Assembly: GCF_038784515.1 (NCBI RefSeq)
Contig: NZ_CP152376.1
Span: 4,402,001 to 4,466,000, forward strand
Length of the DNA stretch: 64,000 nt
Direction: 5' to 3'
Source: Rhodoferax sp. GW822-FHT02A01
Lineage (GTDB): Bacteria > Pseudomonadota > Gammaproteobacteria > Burkholderiales > Burkholderiaceae_C
The notes under the pieces were generated by a model that was not told the DNA's origin, ran no database searches, and worked only from the letters and a program-made list of their open reading frames with translations. How positions within the stretch are numbered: position 1 is the stretch's first letter; each line of letters begins with the position of its first letter. This document shows positions 46,001 through 58,932 of the stretch, one piece after another. A program made the position numbers and the translations under genes.

Positions 46001-47057
46001 CGGTAAAACCGGTCAAGCCCGCCTTGGGCTTGGAGCCGCGGCCCGTGGCGCCCTCGTCACGGATTTCACCACCAGCACCGGTGGATGCGCCGGGGAAAGG
46101 CGAAATGGCGGTGGGATGGTTATGGGTCTCGACCTTCATAAGAATGTGCTGGGTCGCGCTCTGGCGGTTGTAGGCAGCCGGGCCGTTATCGCCGGTCACG
46201 CTGTGCGCCGCGGTCGCCACGAAGCGCTCGACCTCTGCGCCTTCCATCACGGATGCGTTGTCGGAATACGCCACCAGCATGTGCTGCGGATTCTGCTGGT
46301 GGGTGTGGCGGATCATTCCAAACAGGCTGCTGCTCTGGGCCACGCCGTCAATGGTGAACTGCGCGTTGAAGATCTTGTGGCGGCAGTGTTCGCTATTGGC
46401 CTGGGCGAACATCATCAGTTCCACGTCAGTGGGGTTGCGCCCGAGCTTGGTGAAGGCCTCCACCAGGTAATCGATCTCGTCTGCGGCCAGGGCCAGGCCC
46501 CAGCCCTTGTTGGCTTCCACCAGCGCCGCCTTGCCCCCGCCCAGCACATCCACATGGTCCATGGGTGTAGCTTCCAGCGCGTGGAACAGGTCATTGGCTT
46601 GGCTGCGGTCCAGCATGGCGCTTTCGGTCATGCGGTCGTGCAGCAAGGCGGCTACGGCCTGCAATTGCTCTGTCGTCAAGGCTGTCTTGGACAGCAACCC
46701 GTTCTTCAAGGTCAGGCGGTATTCCACCAAGCGCTCCACGCGTTTGAGGGTAAAGCCGCAGTTGTGTGCAATGTCGGTCGCCTTGGAAGCCCAGGGAGAT
46801 ACCGTGCCAAAGCGCGGACTGACTACGATGACCGGGCCTTCCGCAGGGCCAGCATACGGGTCACCATAGGTGAGCAAAGCGGCCAGCTTGTCGCTGGCAG
46901 CGGCATCCAACGGAGCCTCGGTGGCGACCAGATGGATGTAGCGTCCGGAAATTGCGTTGATTTTTTCGTGAATACCCTGCAGTGCGGGCAGAAGTTGTTG
47001 GACTCGGAAATTGCTGAGCGCGTTGCCGCCCTCGAAGGAAGAGATATGCAGGGTCAC
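43020..47057 (-). CDS. purL: Phosphoribosylformylglycinamidine synthase (large single-chain PurL)
   Basis: A 1345-aa FGAR amidotransferase of purine biosynthesis (FGAR plus Gln plus ATP to FGAM). N-terminal PurS-like domain, linker, two AIRS-type ATP-binding halves ('[25 protein letters not shown]' region, '[14 protein letters not shown]', and '[17 protein letters not shown]'), and the C-terminal glutaminase with nucleophile Cys in 'GVCNGCQMF' and His/Glu in 'MMPHPERVF'. The start is GTG 47057 ([15 protein letters not shown]), giving the family N-terminus; the frame is open about 140 codons further, across the map promoter and start, which I reject. Divergent from map. Confidence 0.96.
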   Translation of the reverse strand: MTLHISSFEGGNALSNFRVQQLLPALQGIHEKINAISGRYIHLVATEAPLDAAASDKLAALLTYGDPYAGPAEGPVIVVSPRFGTVSPWASKATDIAHNCGFTLKRVERLVEYRLTLKNGLLSKTALTTEQLQAVAALLHDRMTESAMLDRSQANDLFHALEATPMDHVDVLGGGKAALVEANKGWGLALAADEIDYLVEAFTKLGRNPTDVELMMFAQANSEHCRHKIFNAQFTIDGVAQSSSLFGMIRHTHQQNPQHMLVAYSDNASVMEGAEVERFVATAAHSVTGDNGPAAYNRQSATQHILMKVETHNHPTAISPFPGASTGAGGEIRDEGATGRGSKPKAGLTGFTVSKLWGGWSDQAEGKPEHIASPLQIMIEGPLGGAAFNNEFGRPNLLGYFREYEQTVTTDQDSLQRGYHKPIMIAGGLGVIDASQTHKVEFPAGSLLIQLGGPGMRIGMGGSAASSMATGANAAHLDFDSVQRGNPEIERRAQEVINQCWILGQNGGPDGRGNPILAIHDVGAGGLSNAFPELTNDAGRGARFDLRAVPLEESGMAPKEIWCNESQERYVLAIAPESLDLFKALCERERCPFAVVGVATEERQLELVDAGKESPVDMPMNVLLGKPPKMQRDVTSIARIAQPLDLSGVTLRQAVIDVLAHPTVASKRFLITIGDRTVGGLSHRDQMVGPWQVPVADCAVTLADYKGFAGEAMSMGERTPLAALNAPASGRMAVAEAITNLLAAPIELSRVKLSANWMAACGEPGEDAALYATVKAVGLELCPALGVSIPVGKDSLSMRTQWKAADGDKKVTSPVSLIISAFATLADVRGTLTPQLNATEDTTLVLVDLGRGKSRMAASILAQILNQSGDTVPDLDQAQDLVNLVNAVNALRAKGQLLAYHDRGDGGLLATVAEMAFAGHVGVSLNVDMLVTEGDGICDSRMDVGDSKNWAGQVSVRRDELTLKALFNEELGVVLQVRTAERSEVMQTLREHGLSAFSHFVGKTRPASSAIDAGKGELQIWRDAKAIFSAPLSDLHQVWDAVSWKICQQRDNPVCADSEHAVAGLASDPGMHTHIPASLQGLLERAPAVLKNRPKVAVLREQGVNSHVEMAYAFAEAGFDPFDVHMTDLQTGRAKLADFQGVVACGGFSYGDTLGAGIGWARSITFNNALSDQFQAFFGRGDTFGLGVCNGCQMFAELADIIPGAQDWPRFTTNQSERFEARLSLVEVLESPSLFLKDMAGARLPIAVAHGEGYANFKYRGNAAKAIAAMRFVDHTGVATETYPFNPNGSPAGLTAVTTADGRFTAMMPHPERVFRNIQMSWTDLDKSAHSPWMQLWHNARRWVG

Positions 47058-47143
47058 TTGTGGGGGCCTGAAAGATGGGCTGGATTGAGGGGACCGGGAA
47101 AGGGACAATTTTACCCGCGCCCACCCGGCCCCCAGCCCGATGG

Positions 47144-47149
47144 GATAAT
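47144..47149 (+). promoter_or_regulatory. Extended -10 of map, predicted leaderless
   Basis: TGGGATAAT (47141-47149) then seven bases (TGAGGGC) and the ATG at 47157. The GAGGG is too close to the start to be a normal Shine-Dalgarno. The same TGGGATAAT precedes rlhA. Confidence 0.4.
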
Positions 47150-47156
47150 TGAGGGC

Positions 47157-47972
47157 ATGACAATCACCATCAAAGATGCCGAGGGCATAGAAGGCATGCG
47201 CCTTGCGGGCAGACTGACTGCCGAAGTTCTGGACTACCTGACCCCGTTCATCAAGCCTGGCGTGACCACCAACGCCATCGACAAACTGGCCCACGACTAC
47301 ATCGTCGACGTGCAAAAGGCCATCCCCGCGCCGCTCAACTACACCGGTGGTGGCAACACGCCCTACCCCAAGTCGATCTGCACCTCCATCAACCACCAGG
47401 TCTGCCACGGCATTCCCAACGACAAGCCGCTGAAGAAGGGCGACATTGTCAACGTGGACGTCACCGTCATCAAGGACGGTTGGCATGGCGATAGCAGCCG
47501 CATGTACATCGTGGGCGAAGGCTCCATCGCCGCCAAGCGCCTATGCCAGATCACCTATGACGCCATGTGGCATGGCATCAAAATGGTCAAGCCCGGCATC
47601 CATCTGGGTGACATCGGCCATGCCATCCAGACCTTTGCCGAGAAAAACGGCTTCAGCGTGGTGCGCGAATTCTGCGGCCACGGTATAGGACGCGGCTTCC
47701 ATGAAGAGCCCCAGGTGCTGCACTACGGCCGCCCCGGCACGCTGGAGAAGCTGGTGGAGGGCATGACCTTCACCATCGAGCCCATGATCAACGCCGGCAA
47801 ACGCGACATCAAGGAAGGCCCCGAGAAAGACGGCTGGAGCATTGTCACCAAGGACCATTCGCTATCTGCTCAGTGGGAACATACAGTGCTGGTCACCCCC
47901 ACGGGCTACGAAGTGTTGACGCTGTCCGCTGGCAGCCCTCCCATACCTGCATTCGTTCCAGCCGCTGCCTGA
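47157..47972 (+). CDS. map: Methionine aminopeptidase type I
   Basis: A 271-aa metalloprotease removing the initiator Met. Dinuclear metal ligands: D in '[20 protein letters not shown]' (two Asp), His in '[19 protein letters not shown]', Glu in 'FTIEPMIN' and Glu in 'QWEHTVLVT'. Starts at ATG 47157 ([15 protein letters not shown]); upstream in-frame codons are antisense to purL. 13 bp upstream of glnD, an order also seen in E. coli (map-glnD). Confidence 0.97.
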   Translation: MTITIKDAEGIEGMRLAGRLTAEVLDYLTPFIKPGVTTNAIDKLAHDYIVDVQKAIPAPLNYTGGGNTPYPKSICTSINHQVCHGIPNDKPLKKGDIVNVDVTVIKDGWHGDSSRMYIVGEGSIAAKRLCQITYDAMWHGIKMVKPGIHLGDIGHAIQTFAEKNGFSVVREFCGHGIGRGFHEEPQVLHYGRPGTLEKLVEGMTFTIEPMINAGKRDIKEGPEKDGWSIVTKDHSLSAQWEHTVLVTPTGYEVLTLSAGSPPIPAFVPAAA

Positions 47973-47985
47973 GCCCGATTGCTGC

Positions 47986-50583
47986 ATGACTGATATCGGC
48001 GCGTTGCGCAAAACCTACCGCACCCGCAAGGCGGAGCTGCTTGCGACCCTCGGCGAACGCGCCGCATCCACCCGAACCGTACGCCACGCCCTGCGCGCCA
48101 ATTCAGACCTGGTAGACGCGATGCTAGTGGAACTGTGGCAAATGGCCGCACTACCGGAAGCTTGTGCCCTGCTTGCGGTGGGCGGGTTTGGCCGCAGCGA
48201 GCTGTACCCCTATTCGGATGTGGACGTGCTGGTGCTGCTGCCGGACGGTACTTCGCCCGACAACGATGCCGACCTCAAAGGCCGCATCGAAGCGTTCATC
48301 AGCAATTGCTGGGATCTGGGTCTGGAAATAGGCTCCAGCGTGCGTAGCCTCTCGGAATGCCTGAGCGAAGCCGAACGGGACGTGACCATCCAAACTGCGC
48401 TGCTCGAGAGCCGCCTGATCACCGGCAACGGCAAACTGGCAAGCAAATTCCAGAAGGCCTTTTTCGCGGCCATGGACCCCCAGGCCTTCTTTGTGGCCAA
48501 GACGCTGGAGATGCGCCAGCGCCACACCAAGTTTGAAGACACGCCCTACTCCCTGGAGCCCAATTGCAAGGAGTCACCCGGTGGCCTGCGCGACCTGCAG
48601 ATCATTCTGTGGGTATCCAAGGCGGCGGGTCTGGGCGACAACTGGAAGGCACTGGCCCAGAATGGTCTGGCAACCGCCTTCGAAATCAAGCAGATCCAGC
48701 GCAACGAGGCGCTGCTGGTCCAAATCCGGGCGCGGCTGCACCTGCTGGCTCGGCGCCGTGAAGACCGCCTGATATTCGATCTGCAAACGGCGGTGGCCGA
48801 GGCCTTTGGCTACAGCAACAGCGAAAGCGATGCCGATCAAAAGGGCGTAGTGCGGGCCAGCGAACACCTGATGCGCCGCTACTACTGGGCCGCCAAGGCC
48901 GTAGCCCAGCTCAACCAGATTCTGCTGATGAACATCGAGGAGCGGCTGAACCCCTCCACGCACACACCGCAGCGCATCAACGACCGCTTCAATGACAAGG
49001 CCGGCACGCTGGATGTGGTCAGCGACGACCTGTACCAGCGCAATCCGCACGCCATCCTGGAAACTTTCCTGGTCTACCAGACCACGGTCGGCATCAAGGG
49101 CCTGTCGGCGCGTACCCTGCGCGCCCTGTACAACGCGCGCGACCTGATGGACTCCAAGTTCCGCAGCGACCCAGTCAACCGCAAGACCTTCATGCAAATC
49201 ATCACGCAGCACGAGGGCTTGACCCACGCCATGCGGCAGATGAACCAGACCTCGGTGCTGGGGCGCTACCTGTGGGTGTTCCGTCGCATCGTCGGTCAGA
49301 TGCAGCACGACCTGTTCCATGTCTACACCGTGGACCAGCACATCCTGATGGTATTGCGCAATATGCGCCGCTTCTTCATCGTGGAGCATGCGCACGAGTA
49401 CCCGTTCTGCTCGCAACTGGCTTCCGGTTGGGACAAGCCCTGGGTGCTCTACGTCGCGGCACTGTTCCATGACATCGCCAAGGGCCGTGGTGGCGACCAT
49501 TCCGAACTCGGCACGATCGAGGCCCGGCGCTTCTGCAAGGCACACGGGATCGATGCGGAAGACACGGCCCTGATTGAGTTCCTGGTGCGCGAGCACCTGA
49601 CCATGAGCCGCATCGCGCAGAAGGCAGATCTGAGTGATCCCAAGATCATCGCTGACTTCGCTCAACGCGTGGGCAACGAGCGCAACCTGACAGCCTTGTA
49701 CCTGTTGACGGTTGCAGATATCCGCGGCACCTCCCCCAAGGTCTGGAACGCGTGGAAGGGCAAGCTGCTGGAAGACCTGTACAAGTACACCGCCCGCGCC
49801 TTGGGCGGCCGCGCACCCGATCCAGATGCCGAGGTAGAAGCCCGCAAGCGTGAAGCCCTGGTGATGGTGGCCCTTTACGCCATGCCGTTTGAGGCGCACA
49901 AGCCCTTGTGGGATACGCTGGACGTGAGCTATTTCATGCGCCACGAAGCGTCCGACATTGCCTGGCACACCAAGCAGATTTCCCGCCATGTGGATACCGA
50001 CCACCCCATCGTCCGGGCACGGCGCTCCCCCATTGGCGAAGGCCTGCAGGTCATGGTCTATACCCATGACCAGCCGGATCTGTTTGCCCGCATCTGCGGC
50101 TACTTTGACCAGAGCGGCTTCAGCATTCTGGATGCCAAGGTCCACACCAGCAAAACCAGCTACGCGCTGGACACCTTCCAGGTGATCACCGCCGGTGGCA
50201 TTGACGAGCACTTCCGTGAACTCACCGCCATGGTCGAAAGCGGCCTGACCAATGCCATTGCCAAGGAGACGCCGCTGCCCGCACCCAGCCGTGGCCGGGT
50301 GTCACGCCGCGTCAAGAGCTTCCCCATCGCGCCGCGCGTGACGCTGCGTCCCGATGAGAGAGCGCAGCTCTGGCTGCTGAATATTTCGGCCAGCGACCGT
50401 CAGGGTCTGCTGTATTCCATCACCCGTGTGCTGGCACACCACCAGATTGAGGTGAAACTGGCCAAGGTGGTGACACTGGGGGAACGGGTGGAAGATACCT
50501 TCCTCATCCAGGGGCCGCAGTTGCAGCACAACAGGACCCAGATCGAGATCGAAACCGAGTTGCTTGACGCTCTGGCGTCCTGA
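47986..50583 (+). CDS. glnD: Bifunctional [protein-PII] uridylyltransferase/uridylyl-removing enzyme
   Basis: An 865-aa glutamine sensor that uridylylates PII when nitrogen is scarce and removes UMP when glutamine is high. The nucleotidyltransferase motif '[20 protein letters not shown]' (about 66-85), the HD domain '[16 protein letters not shown]' (about 490-505), and two C-terminal ACT domains (about 680-760 and 790-860) are in order. No PII gene is present in the window. Expected to control glnA/ammonium uptake through PII. Ends 2 bp from a convergent lipoprotein gene. Confidence 0.97.
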   Translation: MTDIGALRKTYRTRKAELLATLGERAASTRTVRHALRANSDLVDAMLVELWQMAALPEACALLAVGGFGRSELYPYSDVDVLVLLPDGTSPDNDADLKGRIEAFISNCWDLGLEIGSSVRSLSECLSEAERDVTIQTALLESRLITGNGKLASKFQKAFFAAMDPQAFFVAKTLEMRQRHTKFEDTPYSLEPNCKESPGGLRDLQIILWVSKAAGLGDNWKALAQNGLATAFEIKQIQRNEALLVQIRARLHLLARRREDRLIFDLQTAVAEAFGYSNSESDADQKGVVRASEHLMRRYYWAAKAVAQLNQILLMNIEERLNPSTHTPQRINDRFNDKAGTLDVVSDDLYQRNPHAILETFLVYQTTVGIKGLSARTLRALYNARDLMDSKFRSDPVNRKTFMQIITQHEGLTHAMRQMNQTSVLGRYLWVFRRIVGQMQHDLFHVYTVDQHILMVLRNMRRFFIVEHAHEYPFCSQLASGWDKPWVLYVAALFHDIAKGRGGDHSELGTIEARRFCKAHGIDAEDTALIEFLVREHLTMSRIAQKADLSDPKIIADFAQRVGNERNLTALYLLTVADIRGTSPKVWNAWKGKLLEDLYKYTARALGGRAPDPDAEVEARKREALVMVALYAMPFEAHKPLWDTLDVSYFMRHEASDIAWHTKQISRHVDTDHPIVRARRSPIGEGLQVMVYTHDQPDLFARICGYFDQSGFSILDAKVHTSKTSYALDTFQVITAGGIDEHFRELTAMVESGLTNAIAKETPLPAPSRGRVSRRVKSFPIAPRVTLRPDERAQLWLLNISASDRQGLLYSITRVLAHHQIEVKLAKVVTLGERVEDTFLIQGPQLQHNRTQIEIETELLDALAS

Positions 50584-50585
50584 TT

Positions 50586-51158
50586 TCAGTGAGCGAAGAA
50601 GGCTGCCGCGAGGGCATCGTGCATGTCGTTGGGCAGGCTTGCCGTGCCTCTGACCACACCGGGGCCGCCATTGGTCCAGTGAACCGAGTATTCCCCTGCG
50701 CCCTCAGGCACGCCCCGGCGCTGCACCGACAGATCAAAGACCACTTCGGTGAAGCCTTCTACCAGCGAAGGTGACGCCAGTATCTTGACCACCGGCCCCA
50801 GCTCCTTGATCTTGAGGGCTACCAGCACGTCCGCCTGCGACTCCTGCACCAGCAAATCGGTGCTTTGTTCCGGCTCTGCAAGCGTATCCACGCGGCGAAC
50901 AGAAGCGCGTGTGTAGCAGGTCGATGTGGTGAAGAAACGCCGGATTCCGGCATCTGCCGCCTGCACGCGTTCCAGCACATCCTTCTGATCGGGGCGCCAC
51001 TGGGTGCGCCAAAGGACCAGCGCAGTCTCCTCACGACCGATCGGCTGGCACAGGTTCGCGGGAGTCGACGGCGCAATATCCACGCGGGTCGTGGCGCAAC
51101 CCGACAACAACGTAGCGCAGGCAAAGGCAAACAGATGAATCCGGCCGGTTGCGGTCAT
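50586..51158 (-). CDS. Hypothetical lipoprotein (190 aa)
   Basis: A 190-aa protein with a lipoprotein signal peptide: hydrophobic stretch then lipobox LLSGC, lipidated C21. The mature part has Trp/Cys/Thr-rich segments ('VLWRTQWRPDQKDVLERV') and no recognised domain. The Asp at +2 inner-membrane retention signal is absent (A22), so outer-membrane sorting is expected. Its ATG directly follows the def TGA (TGA-ATG), so it is coupled to the ligA-def operon. Confidence 0.8.
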   Translation of the reverse strand: MTATGRIHLFAFACATLLSGCATTRVDIAPSTPANLCQPIGREETALVLWRTQWRPDQKDVLERVQAADAGIRRFFTTSTCYTRASVRRVDTLAEPEQSTDLLVQESQADVLVALKIKELGPVVKILASPSLVEGFTEVVFDLSVQRRGVPEGAGEYSVHWTNGGPGVVRGTASLPNDMHDALAAAFFAH

Positions 51159-53794
<2,636 letters not shown>

Positions 53795-53824
53795 CTATGC
53801 TCTTCTAAAAAATGGGGGAATGGC

Positions 53825-54862
53825 TCAGGAAAAAAGCCGACGTGCCACTGCCGAGCCGGCCGCAAGATCGCGCTGCTCCAGCGTGTTGTACAGCGTTTGC
53901 AGCTCGGAGGCGATGACTTCCATAGTCTCCAGCGCCAAAGGCTGGCCGTTGTCGTCGGTCACCACGCCGTCCATGCCCTCCGCCAAGGCAAAAGCGGCGT
54001 CACGCATGCGCTCAAACGGATGTTCTGCCCGATCGGCCTGGGCCACATCCAGGTGCAGGCTGATATCGCGGATCGCAGACTGCGCTGGGTCTTCGGCCAA
54101 TGCGGCCTGCGAGTCAAAGCTCAGTACCAGCACGGGCGGCAGCCCCTCCTGCGCGGCGGGCAGCACCATGCGCCCAGGGATCACACCGACCACAAAGCCC
54201 AGGCGGGCAGCGTTCTGGTGCACATAGCCCGGGCTCCAGGAGGCATTGCGCGCGCGGATGCAAAAACCCAGCTGCGCGTCATGTGCGCTGGCAAACTGAT
54301 CCAGCTCTCGGGCACGCGCCACCTCGTCCAGCATCTCGGGGAATTCCGGCGTGGCACCCACCGCGTCGGCAAAGGCCTGGGCCTTGACGACGAATTCGGA
54401 GTATTCGATCTCGTTGAGCGCACCGGTGCGGTTAGCCAGTTGCACCCCGGCCTGAAAGCTGCTGTAGCGCTGTCCGTTGGCCGGGCTTTCCCATTGCTGG
54501 GTTTGGGTGTTGAAGCCCTCCACCGCAAACGGTTTGGTACCGGCCCGGCGTGTAGCCGGCAGTGCGGCAATGGCCGCTTCCCCAGACACCGGTGCGGCGC
54601 TGGGGTCCAGCGTCAGAGGAGCAATCACATCGATGAGCGCGTCCAGTGCCGGCTTCTTGGACGGTGTCGGCAAGGCCATATCCGTGGCATGGACCTCTGC
54701 ATCGGTGAAAGCCGGCTCCACCGTGTCCATGGCGGGCTCAACGAGTGCATCGGGCGCGGCCTGGCGCGGCGCATTCTTGCGCGACATCCAGGTGTTGTAG
54801 CCCACGACACCGACCAACGCCAGTCCACCGGCGACGGCCAATCCGATCTGTAAATTGCTCAT
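53825..54862 (-). CDS. zipA: Cell division protein ZipA-like
   Basis: A 345-aa protein: N-terminal transmembrane helix (residues 5-21), a Pro/Ala/acidic linker (about 25-110) and a C-terminal ZipA FtsZ-binding-type domain (about 190-330). ZipA tethers FtsZ to the membrane in Gammaproteobacteria; beta-proteobacterial members are divergent, so family assignment rests on architecture, the C-terminal domain pattern and the conserved smc-zipA-ligA order. 13 bp after smc. Confidence 0.82.
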   Translation of the reverse strand: MSNLQIGLAVAGGLALVGVVGYNTWMSRKNAPRQAAPDALVEPAMDTVEPAFTDAEVHATDMALPTPSKKPALDALIDVIAPLTLDPSAAPVSGEAAIAALPATRRAGTKPFAVEGFNTQTQQWESPANGQRYSSFQAGVQLANRTGALNEIEYSEFVVKAQAFADAVGATPEFPEMLDEVARARELDQFASAHDAQLGFCIRARNASWSPGYVHQNAARLGFVVGVIPGRMVLPAAQEGLPPVLVLSFDSQAALAEDPAQSAIRDISLHLDVAQADRAEHPFERMRDAAFALAEGMDGVVTDDNGQPLALETMEVIASELQTLYNTLEQRDLAAGSAVARRLFS

Positions 54863-54875
54863 CTTGTGCTAGCCC

Positions 54876-57800
54876 TCAAGCCAGTTCGGCGAAGGTGGCC
54901 GCAGACTCCATGTCCACTGCCACGATGCGCGATACGCCCTGTTCCTGCATGGTCACGCCGATCAGCTGCTCGGCCATTTCCATGGCGATCTTGTTGTGGC
55001 TGATGAACAGGAACTGGGTGCTCTTGCTCATGCTGGCCACCAGCTTGGCATAGCGCTCGGTGTTGGCATCGTCCAGCGGCGCATCCACTTCGTCCAGCAG
55101 ACAGAACGGTGCGGGGTTGAGCTGGAAAATCGCAAACACCAGCGCGATGGCGGTCAGCGCCTTTTCTCCACCCGACAGCAGGTGGATGGTCTGGTTCTTC
55201 TTGCCGGGCGGCTGGGCGATCACCTGCACGCCAGAGTCTAGGATTTCATCGCCCGTCATCACCAGCCGCGCATTGCCGCCGCCGAACAACTCGGGGAACA
55301 TGCGGCCGAAATGTTCGTTGACCTGGTTGAAGGTGCCCGACAGCAGGTCGCGCGTTTCCGCGTCGATCTTGCGGATGGCGTCTTCCAGGGTGTTCATGGC
55401 CTCGGTCAGGTCGGCGCTTTGCGAGTCCAGGAAGGTCTTGCGCTCGCGGGCGGCGGTCAACTCATCCAATGCGGCCAGATTGACTGCGCCCAGGGCGGTG
55501 ATTTCGCGCTGGATGCGGTCAATGTCGCTCTGCATGCCAAACAGACGCACATTGCCGTCCTTGATACTTTGCTCGATGGCCACCAGATCCGCACCGGCAT
55601 CCGCGAGCTGGGCTTCGTATTGTTCAAAGCCCAGGCGGGCGGCCTGTTCCTTGAGCTGGAATTCGGTGATGCGCTGGCGCAAGGGGTCCAGCTCGCGTTC
55701 GAGCTGCATGCGGCGCTCGTCGCTGCCGCGTAGCTTGGCGGTCAGGTCATCGTATTCGCTGCGCTTGGCGGCCAGGGCCTGTTCGCGTTCGAGCTTCAGG
55801 GCCAGTGCGTTCTGCAGACCAGCTTGTGCGGCTGCATCGGTAAGGCGGTTCAATTCTTCCTGCGCACGCTGCTCTTCGGCATGGATGGATGCCGTTTGCT
55901 GGTCTGCCGTTTCCATGGCCCGCGACAGCTCGGCATTGCGCGCCTGCAGGCTGCGTTGCGCAAAGCTGGCTTCCTGCGCCTGGCGCTCCAGGCTGCGCTG
56001 CTGCTCGCGGCACTGGTTGAGCTTGCCCTGCCATTCGATGACGGTTTCTTCCAATTGTGCGTGGCGCTCCTGGCTGTCTGCCAACTGCATGTCCAACGCC
56101 TCGAAACGGCCTTCTGCCGTGGCCCGGCGCTCCTGCAGGTCTTCCAGCTGGGCATCCACCTCGGCGATATCGCTTTCGATCTGGGCGCTGCGGGCGCGGG
56201 CCTGTTCGGCCAACTGGGTCAGACGCAAGGCCTCCACCTGCAAGGCGTGGTTGCGGGTCTGCACATCGGCCACTTCGCGGCGTGCGGTCACCAGTGCCTG
56301 GGCACTTTGCGCGTAGGCACTTTCAGCTCGCGACAGGGCCAGACGCGATTCGTCGGCGATCAGCATCTGGGCGCGCAGCTGCTTTTCCAGATTCTCGATT
56401 TCCTGGGCACGCGCCAGCAGACCGGCCTGCTCGGAGTCCTGGGCGTAAAAGCTCACGCCATGGGAACTCACCACATGGCCGGACTTCACATAAATGGCTT
56501 CGCCCGGCTTGAGCTGGCTGCGTTGGGCCAGGGCATCTTCAAAGCTGGCAGCGGTGTAGCAGCCGTGCAGCCAGTCCACCAGCACACCGCGCTGGCCTGC
56601 ATCGTGCACGCGCAGCAGGTCCGACAGGCGTGGCAAGACCGAGGCGCTTTCGGGTACCGCGGCCTGGGGCGGCGTATAGAACGCCAGCTTGGCAGGAGGC
56701 GCGTCATTGGCAAAGGCGCGCACCATCTCCAGGCGCGACACTTCCAGGGCACCCAGGCGCTCGCGCAATGCGCCTTCGAGGGCATTTTCCCAGCCCTGCT
56801 CGATATGGATACGGCTCCACAAGCCCTGCAGATGGTCCAGCCCATGCCGCGCCAGCCAGGGCTGCAGCTTGCCGTCGGTCTTGACCTTTTCCTGCAGTGT
56901 CTTGAGCGCTTCCAACCGCGCCGACAGATCGGCCTGGCGGGCTGACTCTTCATTGACGGTCTTTTGGGCCTGGCTGCGCGCTTCGTCCAGTGCGGGGACC
57001 GATTCCTGCAGCTCATGCAGACGTTCTTCCGCAATGGCCTTGGCTTCCTGCGATTCTTCCAGCTGCTCCTGCACCGATTGCAGCCGCTCCTCATCCGGCG
57101 CCGCGAGCGCATTGTGGTCGGCGGACAGGCGTTCGCGCCGGGTGCCGAGCTGGCGGCTTTGCTCTTCGATATTGCGTTGCTCTGCGGCCAGCACCTGAAT
57201 TTGCTGCTGCACCTGCACGACTGCGCCACGCTGCGCATTGGCGGCGGACTGGGCCTGGGACAGGGACACTTCCATGGCAGGCAGTTGCTGCGCCTGGTCT
57301 TCCACCTGGGCGGCCAGCAGTTCGGCCTGCTCTTCGCCCAACAGGGCTACTTCGGCCAGGCGCTCCATCTCTGCTTGCGCATCTTCCTTGCGGGTGGCCC
57401 ATTGGGCGATCTGTTCCTTGAGCGTGACCAGGCGCTGCTCCACGCGCTGGCGACCTTCCACCACAAAGCGGATTTCCGCTTCCAAGCGGCCCACATCGGT
57501 ACTGGCTTCGTACAGCAGACCCTGGGCCTGGTTAACCTGGTCACCCGCCGCATAGTGCGCCTGGCGCACTGACTCCAGCTCGGATTCAATGTGGCGCAGA
57601 TCAGCCATGCGCGCTTCCAGCGCATTGACGGCAGCCAGGCCTTCAGTCTGCACCTTGGTCTGGTCAGCCAGCGCCTCAGCGCGCTTCAGAAACCACTGCT
57701 GGTGCTGCTTCTGCGTGACTTCGGCCTGCAGCGTGTTGTACTTCTGCGCGACCTCGGCCTGCTTCTCCAGCTTTTCCAGGTTGGCGTTGAGCTCGCGCAG

Positions 57801-58391
57801 GATGTCTTCGACGCGGGTGAGGTTTTCACGGGTGTCGCTGAGCCGGTTCTCGGTCTCGCGGCGGCGCTCCTTGTATTTGGACACGCCTGCCGCCTCTTCC
57901 AGGAACAGGCGCAACTCTTCCGGCTTGGATTCGATGATGCGGCTGATGGTGCCCTGGCCAATGATGGCGTAGGCTCGCGGGCCCAAACCGGTGCCCAGAA
58001 ACACGTCCTGCACATCGCGGCGACGCACCGGCTGGTTGTTGATGAAGTAGCTGGAGCCACCGTCGCGGGTGAGCACCCGTTTGACGGCGATTTCGCCAAA
58101 CTGGCCCCATTGGCCTCCGGCCCGGTGGTCGGTGTTGTCGAACACCAGCTCCACACTGGAGCGGCTGGCCGGCTTGCGCGTGTTGGTGCCGTTGAAGATC
58201 ACGTCCTGCATGGACTCGCCGCGCAATTCGCTGGCCTTGCTCTCACCCAGGACCCAGCGCACCGCGTCCATGATGTTGGACTTCCCGCAACCATTGGGCC
58301 CAACCACGCCGACCAGTTGGCCCGGCAACAGGAAGTTGGTGGGTTCTGCAAATGACTTGAAGCCCGATAACTTGATTGAATTGAGACGCAC
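54876..58391 (-). CDS. smc: Chromosome segregation protein SMC
   Basis: A 1171-aa condensin ATPase. Walker A 'GVVGPNGCGKSNIMDA' (about 28-43), long coiled coils (about 170-500 and 660-1000), a central hinge (about 500-650), the ABC signature 'LLSGGEKALTAIA', and Walker B 'PFCLLDEVDAPLDD' near the C-terminus. Start GTG at 58391 (MRLNSIKLSGFKSF). Presence of SMC rather than MukB fits a non-enteric beta-proteobacterium. scpA/scpB are not in the window. Confidence 0.97.
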   Translation of the reverse strand: MRLNSIKLSGFKSFAEPTNFLLPGQLVGVVGPNGCGKSNIMDAVRWVLGESKASELRGESMQDVIFNGTNTRKPASRSSVELVFDNTDHRAGGQWGQFGEIAVKRVLTRDGGSSYFINNQPVRRRDVQDVFLGTGLGPRAYAIIGQGTISRIIESKPEELRLFLEEAAGVSKYKERRRETENRLSDTRENLTRVEDILRELNANLEKLEKQAEVAQKYNTLQAEVTQKQHQQWFLKRAEALADQTKVQTEGLAAVNALEARMADLRHIESELESVRQAHYAAGDQVNQAQGLLYEASTDVGRLEAEIRFVVEGRQRVEQRLVTLKEQIAQWATRKEDAQAEMERLAEVALLGEEQAELLAAQVEDQAQQLPAMEVSLSQAQSAANAQRGAVVQVQQQIQVLAAEQRNIEEQSRQLGTRRERLSADHNALAAPDEERLQSVQEQLEESQEAKAIAEERLHELQESVPALDEARSQAQKTVNEESARQADLSARLEALKTLQEKVKTDGKLQPWLARHGLDHLQGLWSRIHIEQGWENALEGALRERLGALEVSRLEMVRAFANDAPPAKLAFYTPPQAAVPESASVLPRLSDLLRVHDAGQRGVLVDWLHGCYTAASFEDALAQRSQLKPGEAIYVKSGHVVSSHGVSFYAQDSEQAGLLARAQEIENLEKQLRAQMLIADESRLALSRAESAYAQSAQALVTARREVADVQTRNHALQVEALRLTQLAEQARARSAQIESDIAEVDAQLEDLQERRATAEGRFEALDMQLADSQERHAQLEETVIEWQGKLNQCREQQRSLERQAQEASFAQRSLQARNAELSRAMETADQQTASIHAEEQRAQEELNRLTDAAAQAGLQNALALKLEREQALAAKRSEYDDLTAKLRGSDERRMQLERELDPLRQRITEFQLKEQAARLGFEQYEAQLADAGADLVAIEQSIKDGNVRLFGMQSDIDRIQREITALGAVNLAALDELTAARERKTFLDSQSADLTEAMNTLEDAIRKIDAETRDLLSGTFNQVNEHFGRMFPELFGGGNARLVMTGDEILDSGVQVIAQPPGKKNQTIHLLSGGEKALTAIALVFAIFQLNPAPFCLLDEVDAPLDDANTERYAKLVASMSKSTQFLFISHNKIAMEMAEQLIGVTMQEQGVSRIVAVDMESAATFAELA

Positions 58392-58440
58392 GTGACGGTC
58401 TAGCTTGCGTTAAGCGGTTGATTTCATTGGAATTTATGGA

Positions 58441-58497
58441 GCCGCGCTAGCGCGGCACAAGCTTCGATGATACCGTGCAGGCAACTCCTTGCACGGT
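58441..58497 (-). terminator. Two perfect hairpins between the receiver gene and smc
   Basis: GCCGCGCTAGCGCGGC (58441-58456) is a perfect 16-bp palindrome, and ACCGTGCA/TGCACGGT (58472-58479, 58490-58497) a second stem with 10-nt loop. They follow the receiver stop on its strand and probably end the Hpt-receiver transcript; no U-tract follows either. A CTAGCGCGGC copy also overlaps the receiver stop. Confidence 0.5.
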
Positions 58498-58505
58498 GGC
58501 GGCTA

Positions 58506-58913
58506 CTAGCGCGGCTTGCTGCCTTTGGGGCCATTGAGGGCCAGTTCTATTTTTGCGTCCATGGCAGCCAGGCTGGGCGGCTTGACGATGTACCCCGCAA
58601 CACCCAGCGGCAGGACCTCGCCCACAGTGGCCGCGCTGGAATCCGCACTCAGGAAAATCACCGGCGTATTGGCCAGTTGGGAATGGGGTGAGGCCCGCAG
58701 GCTGCGCACAAACTCAATACCGCCAACGGGTTGCATGTGCACGTCGGTGATGATCAGGTCGGGCTTGAGGTTGGGCAGTTCACGCATGGCAGAGGCACCG
58801 TCCTCAAAGGCAAACAGATCCAGAATGCCCAGCCGGCGCAAATTGCCCATGACGAATGTGCACATGATCTTTTCGTCTTCAACCACCACCACGCGCGCTC
58901 TTTTGATATCCAT
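58506..58913 (-). CDS. Stand-alone response regulator receiver (CheY-like)
   Basis: A 135-aa single receiver domain. Acidic pair E12-D13, phosphoacceptor D57 in 'LIITDVHM', S89 (usual Thr/Ser switch) and K111. No output domain follows. ATG 58913 chosen for the family start 'RARVVVVEDE'. Transcribed after the Hpt gene on the same strand with a 19-bp gap; together they form a phosphorelay pair without a kinase in this window. Confidence 0.9.
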   Translation of the reverse strand: MDIKRARVVVVEDEKIMCTFVMGNLRRLGILDLFAFEDGASAMRELPNLKPDLIITDVHMQPVGGIEFVRSLRASPHSQLANTPVIFLSADSSAATVGEVLPLGVAGYIVKPPSLAAMDAKIELALNGPKGSKPR

Positions 58914-58932
58914 GGAGGGCTCCGTGATTCGT

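Noticed and set aside
45498..47156. Long in-frame extension of map upstream of 47157
   Set aside because: It is antisense to purL. The ATG at 47157 gives the exact family N-terminus.
47058..47486. N-terminal extension of purL to 47486
   Set aside because: The added residues overlap the divergent map start and do not resemble PurL; GTG 47057 fits the family.
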